Made by a program: the position numbers and the translations under genes. Shown here one piece after another: positions 48,908 through 60,215 of a stretch of 64,000 bases of DNA; the first letter of the stretch is position 1, and each line of letters begins with the position of its first letter. The notes under the pieces were generated by a model that saw nothing but the letters and a program-made list of their open reading frames with translations, had not been told where the DNA came from and searched no databases. This stretch comes from Cordia subcordata (taxonomy: Eukaryota; Streptophyta; Magnoliopsida; Boraginales; Cordiaceae): positions 3,358,001 through 3,422,000 of the forward strand of contig JAPTOF010000019.1 in the NCBI GenBank assembly GCA_028554755.1, in the 5' to 3' direction.

Positions 48908-51080
48908 GTTACATTGCATGAGGTGCACCAACAACTGTTATATTGTATATAATCCTTGTATTGGCGATGTAACTGCTTTTGTCATCTGTAATTGTACAGG
49001 GCATTTCTGTATAGGAAATTTTTGACAGATGAAGAGTGTGATCATCTTATCTCTCTGGTTAGCCTTCTACTGAACTTCTGTTTTTCGCGAGGATTCTACT
49101 GAACTTCTGTTGCTGCTGCATTTTGCTTAATTTTGTTTGTTTATCTGGGGAAATACATATATTTGAAGATGGTGCTAAGAAATAATTTATTTTTATTTGA
49201 AAGGAAAGAGAAAATCTTATTTTGTTTTGCAGTTTGAGAGGTGTCATTTTCAGGATTCTCTATGGTTTTATCTACATCTGTGGGAAATTTATTTGGGATT
49301 CTGAATATGAGAGTTGAAAGAGAGGAGAGAGGAAAGAATTGATGAACTCAATTTGGTTGTGCTTAACACTCAGGCTAGAGATAAGCTGGAAAAGTCGATG
49401 GTGACTGACGATGAAACAGGGAAGAGTGTAGAGAGTAAAGCCCGGACGAGTTCAGGCATGTTCCTTGACAAGCAGGTTGGTGATATCCCGTTTCGTATTT
49501 ATCTATTGCAAATAGGTCTGAAAAAATATCTAAAATATATCAAATTTAGATATTAATTTTTTAAAGCAATCTTTAGATTTTTTACACCATTTTAGCATTG
49601 TTTTGTTCTTTTTGTTCATGGAAATGACCCGGTAAGTTTTTGAGGTCCAGATATTCACAATAATCCAGCAGAAATGAACCTCTCGGAATTTGTTAATGGT
49701 TGTTGACATGTTAAGCACTTACTACTTCTCTTTGTTTTTAACCTGGCGGAGCAATTTTCCGGTATGCAACAAGTCTTATAAGCAATCTTTGCTCCAATTC
49801 TACAAGAATAGGAAAATCAATCTCTTCAGAGTCCTGTTATTTGGATTGAGGACATAATTGGAAATTATATTCTAGAAGCCGGGTTATTTTAAGGTATTTT
49901 AACTAAAGTCATTTAGTAACCTAGTCTGTTGATTCATTAAAGGATGAGGTCGTTGCTGGTATAGAGGCCAGGATTGCTGCTTGGACCTTTCTCCCAGAAG
50001 GTATTTGCTACATTTGATGCAATTTTAGTGATACATCATCTTATGACTTCTGCCATGAGGAAATGATATGTATTCTGCATATAAAACTTGTCTTTATCAG
50101 AGAATGCGGAAGCCATGCAAATATTGCATTACGAACATGGTCAAAAGTATGAGCCACATTTTGATTATTTTTCTGGCGAAGCCAATAAGAAACGGGGCGG
50201 TCACCGGCTAGCTACTGTACTTATGTATTTGTCAAATGTTGAGAAGGGTGGAGAAACAGTTTTTCCTTATTCAGAGGTATGTCTTATTTGCTTATTTGTG
50301 CTTGTTCTTAGCCTTCTCTGCTCCATGTGCTTACAGCCAGATATTATCGCAGGCAAAAGACACCCAACTAAAGGATGATGACTGGTCTGAGTGTGCTAAA
50401 AATGGCTATGGAGGTAAAGTTGATTTTATGAAGAACTAAACGCATAATATAGAGTCAGAACATTGTTGATACGGATATATCTTAGTCTCTGGCACACTAG
50501 TCAAATCTTCATTGTTTTCATATGTTTTCTAACTTGGTTGTCTCTCCAAGTTTCTATCCCCTTTGCCCTTTAAGGTGCTTCTTTCTAAGAGCAGGGACTT
50601 TTAGAAAGAGATAGCACCAGTATACAATCTACTGAACTGCAGTGCATCCTGTATTGTAATTAATAGAATTGCTAATTATGCTAAAAGACAGTGATGAGAA
50701 GAAAGTTTTCTATTTATAGCTTCCATGACTAATGTATAACGATATCTTCACATTCATTGTGTATTTTTCTTGCAGTGAGACCAAAGAAGGGGAATGCATT
50801 GTTGTTTTTCAGTCTTCATCCTAATGCAACTACTGATCCTTCTAGTTTGCATGGAAGCTGTCCTGTCATTGAAGGTGAGAAATGGTCTGCTACGAAATGG
50901 ATTCATGTCAGATCCTTCAACACACAACCTGACCAATTAGCAGATGGAGATTGCATCGACCAGGATGAAAACTGCCCCCAGTGGGCTGCAGCTGGTGAAT
51001 GTCAAAATAATCCTCTATATATGGTGGGATCTGAAGATATTCTAGGCTATTGTAGGAAGAGCTGCAATGTCTGCTCATGA
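48573..51080 (+). CDS. Prolyl 4-hydroxylase with C-terminal ShK domain
   Basis: Eight exons join in phase: 48573-48682, 48787-48873, 49000-49057, 49374-49475, 49943-50000, 50101-50276, 50353-50413 and 50776-51080, giving 318 aa. Residues 1-24 form a signal peptide or anchor. The 2-oxoglutarate/Fe(II) dioxygenase domain has the metal ligands His158 and Asp160 (in EPHFDYF), distal His243 and 2-oxoglutarate-binding Lys253. Other landmarks are TSSGMFL, GGHRLATVLMYLSNVEKGGETVFP and SLHGSCPVIEGEKWSATKWIHVR. The C terminus is a six-cysteine ShK-like domain. The enzyme hydroxylates prolines of extensins and arabinogalactan proteins in the ER/Golgi. Exon 1 is the least certain part, because it is poorly conserved. 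The gene lies 620 bp upstream of TDF1 on the same strand. Confidence 0.9.
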
Positions 51081-51467
51081 TAAGATCTTTACTTGAGACT
51101 TCTAGGCATGATGGTTATTTATAAAGTTATCCTTGATGGCTGTACGTTTGTATAACACTGCATTGTGCTGTTGCCTAATCAGGAAAAGAATCTTTTGTGC
51201 TCAGCATGGGAAATGAATGAACTTTAAAATTTTGCAATTGAAACTATTCTTGACCGTTTTTATTTCTGTTTTTCATTTCTTGAGGCTAAAACCATTCTAG
51301 TTCAAAAATAATTTCAGAACTATGCATAAGTACCCATCATACTTCCTTGTATTATTTAGTGGTATAACGAGCATGTAATTGGCTGTTGATATTGAGCTTA
51401 ACCAAATATTTCATTCAATTTGAACCCGAATACACTAGTAACCTTGAAGCCAAGGAAATGAATGTGT

Positions 51468-51490
51468 GTGAGAGAGAGAGAGGGAGAGAA
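51468..51490. repeat. GA microsatellite upstream of TDF1
   Basis: GTGAGAGAGAGAGAGGGAGAG lies about 220 bp before the MYB start. It may lie in the promoter or 5' UTR. No regulatory meaning can be read from it. Confidence 0.6.
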
Positions 51491-51700
51491 AAATGCATTA
51501 TATTTGATGAAATCATGCAATTGTTGCTAAATGGGAGCCAATTGCATGCATTTCATGCCCTCATACTTGTTAAATGCTCTCTTTGTAAATGTATTTTTTC
51601 AAGCTGTGAAATTGCCTCAGCATTACATCAATCCCCCTGTATCTCCTAGACCCCAATCTCTCTCTGACATTAACGGCGGACACTTGCCTCCAACTTTCTG

Positions 51701-53123
51701 ATGGGGAGGCCTCCTTGTTGTGATAAAGCTAATGTGAAAAGAGGCCCTTGGACAGCAGAGGAAGATGCAAAGATTCTTGCATATGTAGCGAGTCATGGAA
51801 TTGGCAACTGGACTTTGGTCCCCGAGAAAGCAGGTAGGTGTCCGAAGATAAACTTTTCTTAGCCAAGATAGTTTTAACTTGAATATACTAAATTTAAGTT
51901 TGTACAGGACTCAATAGGTGTGGGAAGAGCTGTAGACTCAGATGGACCAACTATCTTCGCCCAGATCTGAGGCATGACAACTTCACATCGGAGGAAGAAG
52001 AACGCATCTTACAGCTTCACGAAACTATAGGTAGCAGGTAAAATACTCGTTCAATGCTGTCTCTAAATATTTGGTTCCAGGGACATTGTGTTTCCTGGTA
52101 TTTGTTGCTTTTCTTGTTGAAGATTGAGAAGCTTCATCCTGAACTGGAGAATAAGTAAATCTGAGGGATAAAAGTAGAGCACATACTTGTCTATTGATTT
52201 TAAGTCAATTCACTAAAGAGATTTTGACATGCCACAATGTAAACTGGTGAGATCTTGAGCAGGAAGAGATTTCTCATTTTGCTAAACCTTGTTTTTTCCC
52301 TTGGTCCAGGTGGTCTTTGATAGCGCAGCATCTTCCGGGGAGAACAGACAATGATGTCAAAAATTACTGGAATACCAAGCTGAAGAAAAAGCTTGAAAAG
52401 ATGGGAATTGATCCTATAACACATAAGCCTCTTGCTCAGGTACTCACTGAATATAAGAATATCCGCCTTTCAAAATCCAGAAGCCAAACGTTATCTCTCA
52501 ACAAAGAATCAACGACAAAAGCAGAACCACAGTTTGTACCAGCAGAACTTTCACACACTATACTAACAGGGAAACAGACAGCCGAACCATTATATAGTAA
52601 CTGCTTCATAAACAACCATCCATGGGATATCATGGCTTTCCAGGCCAATGAGGCCATCAACCAAGAAATTGCACAATCACATATATATAGTGAGGTATTT
52701 TCTTCTGCTTCATCTGCGTCTTGCAGTAGTCTCACACCTTTCAGCTCCCCACGATCTTATCCTCACGAAATATCTCAGGTTCAAGCTGCAATATCCTCTT
52801 CCTCCCCCTGGAATGAATATATTCTCGGGGACCCCTGTGCCTGCACAAATACAGACATAAAGGTGGGTTGTGAATTCGAGGCAACACCATCAAACAACCA
52901 CTTAGCTCCAGAAGAGAAGAAGGTACTTTTGCATGAATTTAACACTGAAAGTGGAAATATCCCGGAAGAAGTTAGCCAAGAGAAAAGAGGTGTAGTTCAG
53001 GCAGATAACTCTTTGGGATCTACTTCATCTACTGTGAATTCGTTTGTGGAAACTATCTTGGCTCGTCACAACGAAATGCGGCTGGAATTTCCTGAAATTC
53101 TTGATGGGTGTTTTGATTACTGA
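51701..53123 (+). CDS. TDF1: R2R3-MYB transcription factor, TDF1/MYB35 type
   Basis: Exons 51701-51833, 51908-52037 and 52310-53123 give 358 aa. The N terminus [18 protein letters not shown] opens the R2 repeat (about 14-61), followed by R3 (about 67-112) with [21 protein letters not shown]. The two introns are at the positions usual for R2R3-MYBs. The segment after R3, [22 protein letters not shown], is typical of MYB35/TDF1 and separates it from MYB80. TDF1 acts in the nucleus of tapetal cells in young anthers, downstream of DYT1, and is needed for pollen formation; in asparagus it is a sex-determining gene. The C-terminal half is poorly conserved, serine-rich and acidic, likely for activation. 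No lesion is seen. Confidence 0.92.
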
Positions 53124-53479
53124 TCTCCTGACATATCAAACTTCTATTTGGGGAATAAGCAGAAATGTCACATTTATTTTCATAATTGTTCAAGTAGTGT
53201 GAACTGTGAGCAAAAGTACTCCCAATAATAGTGTCCAGTTTGTCATTAGATTTCAGAAAAGATGAAAACTTCATTTAAATGTTGTCTAATACTTTTTTCC
53301 TTTTCTGTTCTGGTTATAAAAGAGGCAAAGTCACTTCACTTTCAAAACATTAATTATGAAAAAGATGATGAGAAAACGAACCTAACAACTGATTGACAAC
53401 ATTCCAGAAGAGGAGCGTGGTGCTCAACAAGCGTAAATGTGCTGATTTTTAGGGACCAATTAGTTAACTAATATCGATT

Positions 53480-53695
53480 GACTACTAGCAAAGTTGGTTT
53501 TAGTGACCGCAAAAATTTGTCACTAGTAGGCCTTATTCAGTCACTAAACTAAACTAATGACCGATTTTGTGACCGCAGCGCCGGTCACTAAAAGCATGAT
53601 CGCTAATTTATAACTTGTCACGAAAATGTACATTTTGTTACCAAAAGTAACGCAGTCACTATATTCGGCCACTATAATCACTGTTTCTAGTAGTG
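53480..53695. mobile_element. CACTA-type non-autonomous element
   Basis: The right end reads CACTACTAGAAACAGTG in reverse complement, a standard CACTA terminus. The left end is GACTACTAGCAAAG, with the first base changed. Subterminal GTCACTA and GTGACCG repeats occur in both orientations. No 3-bp target duplication is evident. It lies between the convergent TDF1 and EDR2-like genes. Confidence 0.65.
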
Positions 53696-54264
53696 CGACA
53701 ACCAAGGTCTCTGGAACCAGAATAAATGGCCACTATCACGATAAACTAACATATGAAAAAATAAGAAGAGAAAATTACCCCCGTGCCAAAAGTAGTTAAA
53801 GAAACGAAACGTTTGCCGATAGATGAGAAATGGGCATCGAAAAGGAACAAGAGAAGGGTAGAAACATTTGATTTGATCTATCCATGCAAAGTTGCTGAGA
53901 TCATCTTATTGAACCAGGCTGCAATGTAGTTAACGCCATGCTTGGTTATCTTGTGTGTGAAATTGGGGAAAGCATGAAAGCAGCCTGAAATGACTGCATG
54001 ACATCCTCATGAAAGAAGCTAATTCTTAATACAGAAAAATGAAGGGGAAATAAAAGAATCTACTTTATGTTAATTTATTGACGATAATTTGAGCCGGACT
54101 TTTAAACTCAAATAAGCAATACTGTACAATTGGAAGGGCAGCAGACTGGTTCCACGACCAACACAGAGAGATGAAATTGAGAGGGAAAAGGTAAAAGAAC
54201 CCGTTGTCAGTATATAATCCTTTAGGCTCTGAGATGTATGGCCTGAAGCTTGTCATTGCTTGAA

Positions 54265-57200
54265 TCAGAAGCCGAAATGGTCGTGGTTAGAGTAAACAAT
54301 TTCTTTCAATCTTATGCAACACAGCATATGCTCCGGCAAATCTTCAGCCTTGGTTCCCTGCATCAGTTTCGATATTGATGTAAGGGGTATTTTAGATATG
54401 GATCTTCAAAACAAGTCTGGCTTTTCCTTGGGGCCTTAGTAGTTACCTGAATTGTCAGGCCAAAGTCCAGAACATAATATTTCATTTTATCTTGAAATGC
54501 TTCAAAACCTTTTCTAGCAATGTAACTGAATCTGTGCATATCCAAATCAATCTCAAAATAGTTTTCTCCCTGCAAGAATTCATATAGCAAAACTGTTGGT
54601 CAGAATCCAATAAGCATTCATATTTCTGTGAAGTACGCTTGGTTTAGGCCTCTGCCAAGAGTTCAGTTTCAGTAAATAGTTAATTCATATTAGATCTGCA
54701 AGTTATAATGGATGAAAGACCTGATGCACACGACAGAGAAGTTGGGAAGATAAGGAGACATCTTTATATGCTAATGGAATGGAAAAAGTTACCATAATAT
54801 CAATACCCAAAGTTGTCTTCCTTTTTCTCCCTAGGCTTAAAGATCAATCATTTTCCTTTCTCCCATTTATTGTTGATGGCATTTTCACTCTGTATACAGT
54901 ATTAGGTAATGATGCCATAGATTGCATATCCACAATTCCCCATCCCTGGATTAGATATGAATGTATTCGCAGTACACTATTCCAATTAGACAATCTGTAA
55001 TCATGTTAAAGGATTTGAAACATTCAACTTTACCAAGTAAAATTCATGCTGAGGGCGTGATAGTACAGGCTTCTCATTGTAAGTGTTAATCAGCTTCCTT
55101 TCAGCTGCACTTAGAGAAAGATCCTCTACATTCACTACTCGGCCCACGATCTTTAATCTTTCCCTGAAATGTGCTTGGGTATCCACTGGGAAACCTTTGA
55201 TTTTTTCAACTTCATTGTTAATTAACTTCTGTAGATTTGAAGGAACAAAAGAGTGGTGAGTTTGTGCAAAATTCTATGGACATGGAAGAATAAAAAAAAG
55301 CAAAACTTGACACCTGAAGATGGAAGAGCATTCATCTTACCCTGATACTCTCTTGAAAATTAACGGGAAGTTCTTTTGCATATTTTTCAGAAAGCTTGAA
55401 GTAGAGAACAAGGCTCATGCCTTCCCCATCATATTCACTTTGAAAGATTGTGGCTGGATACAGTGGCATCTGAATAAGTAGCAGGAAGGCATTATGTTTT
55501 GAGCATAACCAATGTATCTGAATGGAAATGTCTCAGCTTAGGCAAAACTTGAGATCCTTCCATCCAGTACAATAACTCAATCTTCATCATAAACAATTTT
55601 TCAGCACTCAGGAGTATGTTGAACATGAACACTGATAATTTGAACCATGACATTCATATGATTGCATATGTTGGGGCATTACCAAGTTCGACGCTGAGCA
55701 ATTTTAGAACTCAACAGAACAAGAGGAGGCCAGCTATACCTGAATATTTACAACAAGAATAGGAGGGAATTCTCCCATTGAATCAACATCAGGAAGTTCT
55801 ACAAAACGTGCAATATGATCAATCTTCCTGGGGCTCAAGAATACATCAACACCAAAAGGATAAAATGCCGCATGGTTTGGAGCAAGTTCTTTCTTTTTAT
55901 CCCTATCAAACAGACAGGAGAACATTTCAATATTATGTATGGCAAGATAGACAAATGGAAGGATTGAGGTTAGGAAATCCAAGATACTGTGACTGAGCAA
56001 TTTTTAGTTCAGTGAGAATGGAACTAGGTCACTACGCTCACCTGAAATAATTCTGTCCGCGAACTTTAAAAGTATTGGGCTCAATTCGTGACCAAGAATC
56101 CGACATGTTCTTCTCAAGTGGGCAACATGGAAGTTGAGACCCTGCTATTGGTCGTTGCACAATAGCCCTTGGTGACACTGATTAAAACATATATTTTAGC
56201 AATAGACAATAAGTAAAAGCAAAGGCATCATCTTACTGTCTCCTAAGTCTAAACCAATATGATTTAAGCAACATCATGCATTTATGGAGTTAATCATACA
56301 TTTTTACTACTAAATAGTAAGCAACTAAACAGTAAGCATAGCACATCATACATTGAAGAAGTTCCTTCTAAACCATATCCCTATTACTGTAACACTATGA
56401 ACAAAATTGAAACAGAGGATTATAGGCTTACATTTGTCGCCCAAGAACTTGATACTATCACTTTGATTGATGGTTTCTTGGAAAAGAACCAAGAAGCTTG
56501 TGCGTCTAAACATTTAAGTGTCCTTACATGGATATTGTACATCATATCTCTCTATGGATCAGAAAACCCCTTCCCCTAGAGGCTAGAGCTACCATTTTTG
56601 CATTAGAAGTGCTTGCAAGTCATCTACACTGATCAATATGTACAGATGTATCTACGAGTATGCGCATGCACATATAGACAGAGAGATTGATATGGCTTGT
56701 CCACTCATAGATACTTACATAGCATAGGATTACAGTTTCTTTCTCCCCATTTGATAGAAATTTTTGCAGATGCTCTTTTCCTTGTACTTGGTGAGCGTGG
56801 ACTTAGGTGTTTACTCTTTTCATCCAAGGAGGTAGGACAAACGAGACAAGGCAGGAAAGCATTCTGTACAAGTCCACAGTTATGCACTGTTCCTGTTTCA
56901 TTGCTTCTTGAACTTTCATTAGTGCATTGCTTTAAGGCATTACTTGGAAAAACTGGAGAATTTATATCACCCTGGATCTGGAGATCACTCTGCATATTTC
57001 TTTTAGCAGCAATTTCTTGACCAGTGTTGGGTTCAAAATTTCCAAAAGACTTTTCACTTGATTTCATAGAAGGCCTGCCATTACAATTTACATGGTCTGA
57101 AAATCTCGGAGTAACAACAGTTGATCCGTTAGAATTTACATGGTCTGAGAATCTCGGAGTAACAACAGTTGATGCGCTGCCAATTTGTGATACATCTGCA

Positions 57201-58093
57201 CACATTTGCGGAAATAAAAAGTTCAGCTGAGCAGTTTACTGACACGACTAAGATCTAAATGAATCAAATAAAATGCCCATCACTTATTATGGTAAGAGCA
57301 TCTTACCATCTTGAACACTAAAGAATTCATCATCACAATCAGAATCCATCACGGTGGCAGTATCGAACCATGACTCTGCAATTGCTGTTTCAGCAGAAAA
57401 TTCAAAAGAGAACTGATCAACTCATAACCCGAATCACTTCAGCAATTCATAACTCTTTTCCGGGCGAGGAGGAATAGGAAGACTCTCTCTCAATACCCAA
57501 CATCTAAAACAATATTGTCCAATGTTTTCTTCTATCCCAACAAGGAAAAAAATTTAGTAACAAATATGTTTTTTTTCCTCATATTTCGAACCGTATAAGC
57601 AAAAAAAAACTAAGAAAAAGACCACCTACGTGTTCTTTGATATGCATTAAACATGTTCACATCATCCAAATTATATACATCTCGCACTCTGTCTTCAAAA
57701 GGGAGATGCTTCCTTAAACCATTTAACGATTCAACAAGGTAGTTTTCATTTATATAATTCTCTCAGACCCTGTCATTGTAACCAACCACACAAGGAAAAA
57801 AAAAAAAACTTCCGTACACGAAAATTTCTGCTATGCGTTGAGCCGAATAAAATATTCCAAAACAACAATAGAAAGGAAACAAATTCCACAGGCTACGAGA
57901 CATGCTAAACAAAAATAGAAAGCAAATTCATACGTTGGAAAGTAGGATTGGTGTAAGAACGCTCCATTGTAACACAAGGCTCAATCTTGCTGAGCTTTTG
58001 AGAGACAGATTGCGCTGCTGTAGCTCTTCTTGGCTTCTTCAATCCACCTCCCACTTTCACACACCCGCTAGGTGTCGACCCGCATACCCCCAT
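54265..58093 (-). CDS. ENHANCED DISEASE RESISTANCE 2-like protein (DUF1336)
   Basis: Nine exons on the - strand join in phase: 58093-57934, 57384-57307, 57195-56719, 56177-56042, 55902-55740, 55469-55341, 55228-55034, 54569-54447 and 54357-54265, giving 517 aa. The start [11 protein letters not shown] is a strong N-myristoylation signal (Gly2, Ser6) with a palmitoylation candidate Cys4, so membrane attachment is likely. The C-terminal EDR2_C domain (about 265-505) includes [28 protein letters not shown] sequence, [37 protein letters not shown] and [20 protein letters not shown]. Unlike EDR2 itself it lacks PH and START domains, as in the short DUF1336 proteins. Function of this short class is not established; EDR2 limits salicylate-dependent cell death. 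Exon 3 contains a 16-residue tandem duplication. Confidence 0.9.
57074..57175. repeat. 48-bp in-frame tandem duplication in EDR2-like exon 3
   Basis: The - strand codes for [16 protein letters not shown] followed by [16 protein letters not shown], so sixteen codons are repeated with few changes. The unit length is a multiple of three, so the frame is kept. Confidence 0.85.
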
Positions 58094-58974
58094 TTTTGCT
58101 CTTCTTTTAGCTCAAGCAAAATATATATGTATATATATATTCATCAAATAATCATATTTTCATCATTTTCATCGTCTTTTATTACAATATATCAGGGCGT
58201 GTGAAAAGAGAAAAAAGAAAGAGAATGTAGAACAGGCTAGGTCAATTAAGCTGAGTTGCCAAATGATGAACTAAAAGTTGCTTAAAAGTAGTATTTGGCG
58301 ACAGCGTCATAAATGTGGTGCGATGAGACGGCTTATTAAATTAGAAAGAGCAAAACAACTGATGATTGATCAACGAAAACGTGGTTGACTAGTGTGGAAG
58401 TTGGCGTACGCAGTTTTGTGGTACAGGGGCCTCCTCGTTCTTTAAACTTAAAAACATGGCTGCTTAAACGTAGTACAGGCTTTGAGACAGTAAACGCACC
58501 CAATGCCTGACTCCACGCGCTATTTCTATATTACGTTTGATGTGGTCACTATACGGAGATGTAAAAATACGGATTTTTTTTTTTTTTACCTAAAATTTAA
58601 AAGAGCATACAAAACTAACCCTATTCGTAAACGATTTTGAAAAATGACTCAAATTGGTTATGGGAACGCATTTCACGCATCCCCAGAACGCGGAATGCCC
58701 TCCGAGAGTGCAGCCGGGCTCCAGGAATGCGCCCGCATTCCAGGAGTTCGTTCGGCACTCCCAAAACCTGTTTTCTGGGTTATTCCTGCAACCCTGCTAT
58801 ATTGATTTGATTCCGATTTGATCTGATTGCAGAGAAGAAAAAATATTCTTCGTAGCGCATTTTGGGAGTGCGTTTGCAGTATCCGAAATATATTCCCTAC
58901 CATTAATCATGCTTTAGTCACTTCACGTCACGAGAAATTTCAGAAATTGTACTCCCAAAATGCGTTTTTTTGCC

Positions 58975-58982
58975 TATATAAA
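58975..58982 (+). promoter_or_regulatory. TATA box inside the Mutator-like element
   Basis: TATATAAA lies 116 bp upstream of the ATG at 59098, following a C-rich context. It lies just downstream of the right arm of a 14-bp inverted repeat. Confidence 0.45.
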
Positions 58983-59097
58983 CCCAACCCCTTCCTCTAC
59001 CGGATCGTTCAATCCATTACCCATCATTCTACCAATAAACTTTCTACCAGATTCATTCAATTTGTCAGTATAAGTTTCTACCAAAGTCCTTGCAAGA

Positions 59098-59907
59098 ATG
59101 AATTCAACAGATGTTACTGTTCTTTTATACTACGGTGGTCACACAATAATGACCGATTACGGTCTTGATTATAGAAGTCCAAATATACCACGCAAAATCA
59201 AAATTCATCCCGATACAACTTACAATCAATTTGTTTCTCGTGTAATTAGAAAACTAGGGTTGCGTCTGACCATCAATAGGGTTAACTTATGCTATCGTGA
59301 CCCTAGATGGGATGCTACATTGCAGTAGATATATTATTATCCAAGTACAATAATTGACGATGACGATATGCGAGAGATGTATGGCACAGCTCGCTGTGAA
59401 TGGACCCTTTGTGTGGCGCACGTAATAGTAGATGTTCAGTCCGTTCAGTCTGACGACGTGTATATGCCGCAATAAATGCCCGACGTCCCGTACCAATCCA
59501 ACATGCCAGACCTAAATGCAGCACCATCATATGAAGAAGATGAACATATCAATATTGCAACAACAGCGATAGAGTTTGCCACTTTTTCCCTTTCCCCTCA
59601 ACCACAGTCTACTTTTGAAGTTAGAGGACCCTCTCATCAGAGCGGTGGTATGGAGGAGAGATGTGACGTCACAGCAGATACTGTCTTGTCAGAGGCAGAC
59701 GAAGAAAATGAGGACGATGAATTGAACGAACAAGAAGAAGATGCAATCTCAGAGGCAAGTTTGAACTACCAAATCGAGAACGAGGTAGATGGACCAGATG
59801 TCGATGCAGAGGCAGAGGTAGATGCGGAGGAAGTAGTGGAGTTCCATACTGTTAGGACTGAATTTTATACGACAAGCAGGTATGAGATCAACAAACGTCT
59901 AATATGA
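59098..59907 (+). pseudogene. Mutator transposase N-terminal region, broken
   Basis: The frame 59098-59328 encodes VTVLLYYGGHTIMTDYGLDY and a segment with RKIKIHP and RKLGL, like the N-terminal ubiquitin-like domain of plant MURA-type transposases. A TAG (59326-59328) and a TAA (59473-59475) interrupt it. The same frame then runs 59476-59907 as a very acidic stretch (Glu/Asp-rich), again usual before the DNA-binding part. The catalytic DDE domain is absent. It may be transcribed but should not transpose. Confidence 0.6.
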
Positions 59908-60102
59908 GACCTCGACAGAATAAAACTGGCCAAAGGAATGGTGTTCCTATCTAAAGTAGATAGGATAAGGGCTGTTCAACAGAACGCGATAAAAATACAA
60001 AAGGAATATAGATTGCAAAGATCGGAATGAGAGGAAAGGGTTGAAGTTTCGAATTTATGAAACACGGCCGCGTTCATGCTTCCGTTACACTTCGTGTTTC
60101 GC

Positions 60103-60126
60103 GTTCTGGGAACGCGTTCCCAGAAC
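60103..60126. other. Perfect 24-bp palindrome at the right inverted repeat
   Basis: The half-site GTTCTGGGAACG is followed directly by its reverse complement, centred between 60114 and 60115. The left inverted repeat (58638-58692) has only decayed traces of the same motif, such as GGGAACGC and CCAGAACGCG. Confidence 0.85.
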
Positions 60127-60215
60127 CAATTTGGGTCATTTTTCTAAACTGTTTACGAATGTGATTAATTTTGCATGACCTTTCAAATTTTGGGTCAAAA
60201 AGAAATTCGTAAAAG

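Larger units (their letters stand above)
58560..60215 (+). mobile_element. Mutator-like element with degenerate transposase N terminus
   Basis: Terminal inverted repeats of about 120 bp lie at 58560-58690 and 60090-60215. They share GTAAACNNTTTNGAAAAATGA, CCAAATTGGTT and GGGAACGC when aligned head to head. A TATATAAA at 58975 precedes a reading region at 59098-59907. The exact outer ends and target duplication could not be set, because the flanks are A/T-rich. It is probably a deletion derivative that relies on a transposase made elsewhere. Confidence 0.65.
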
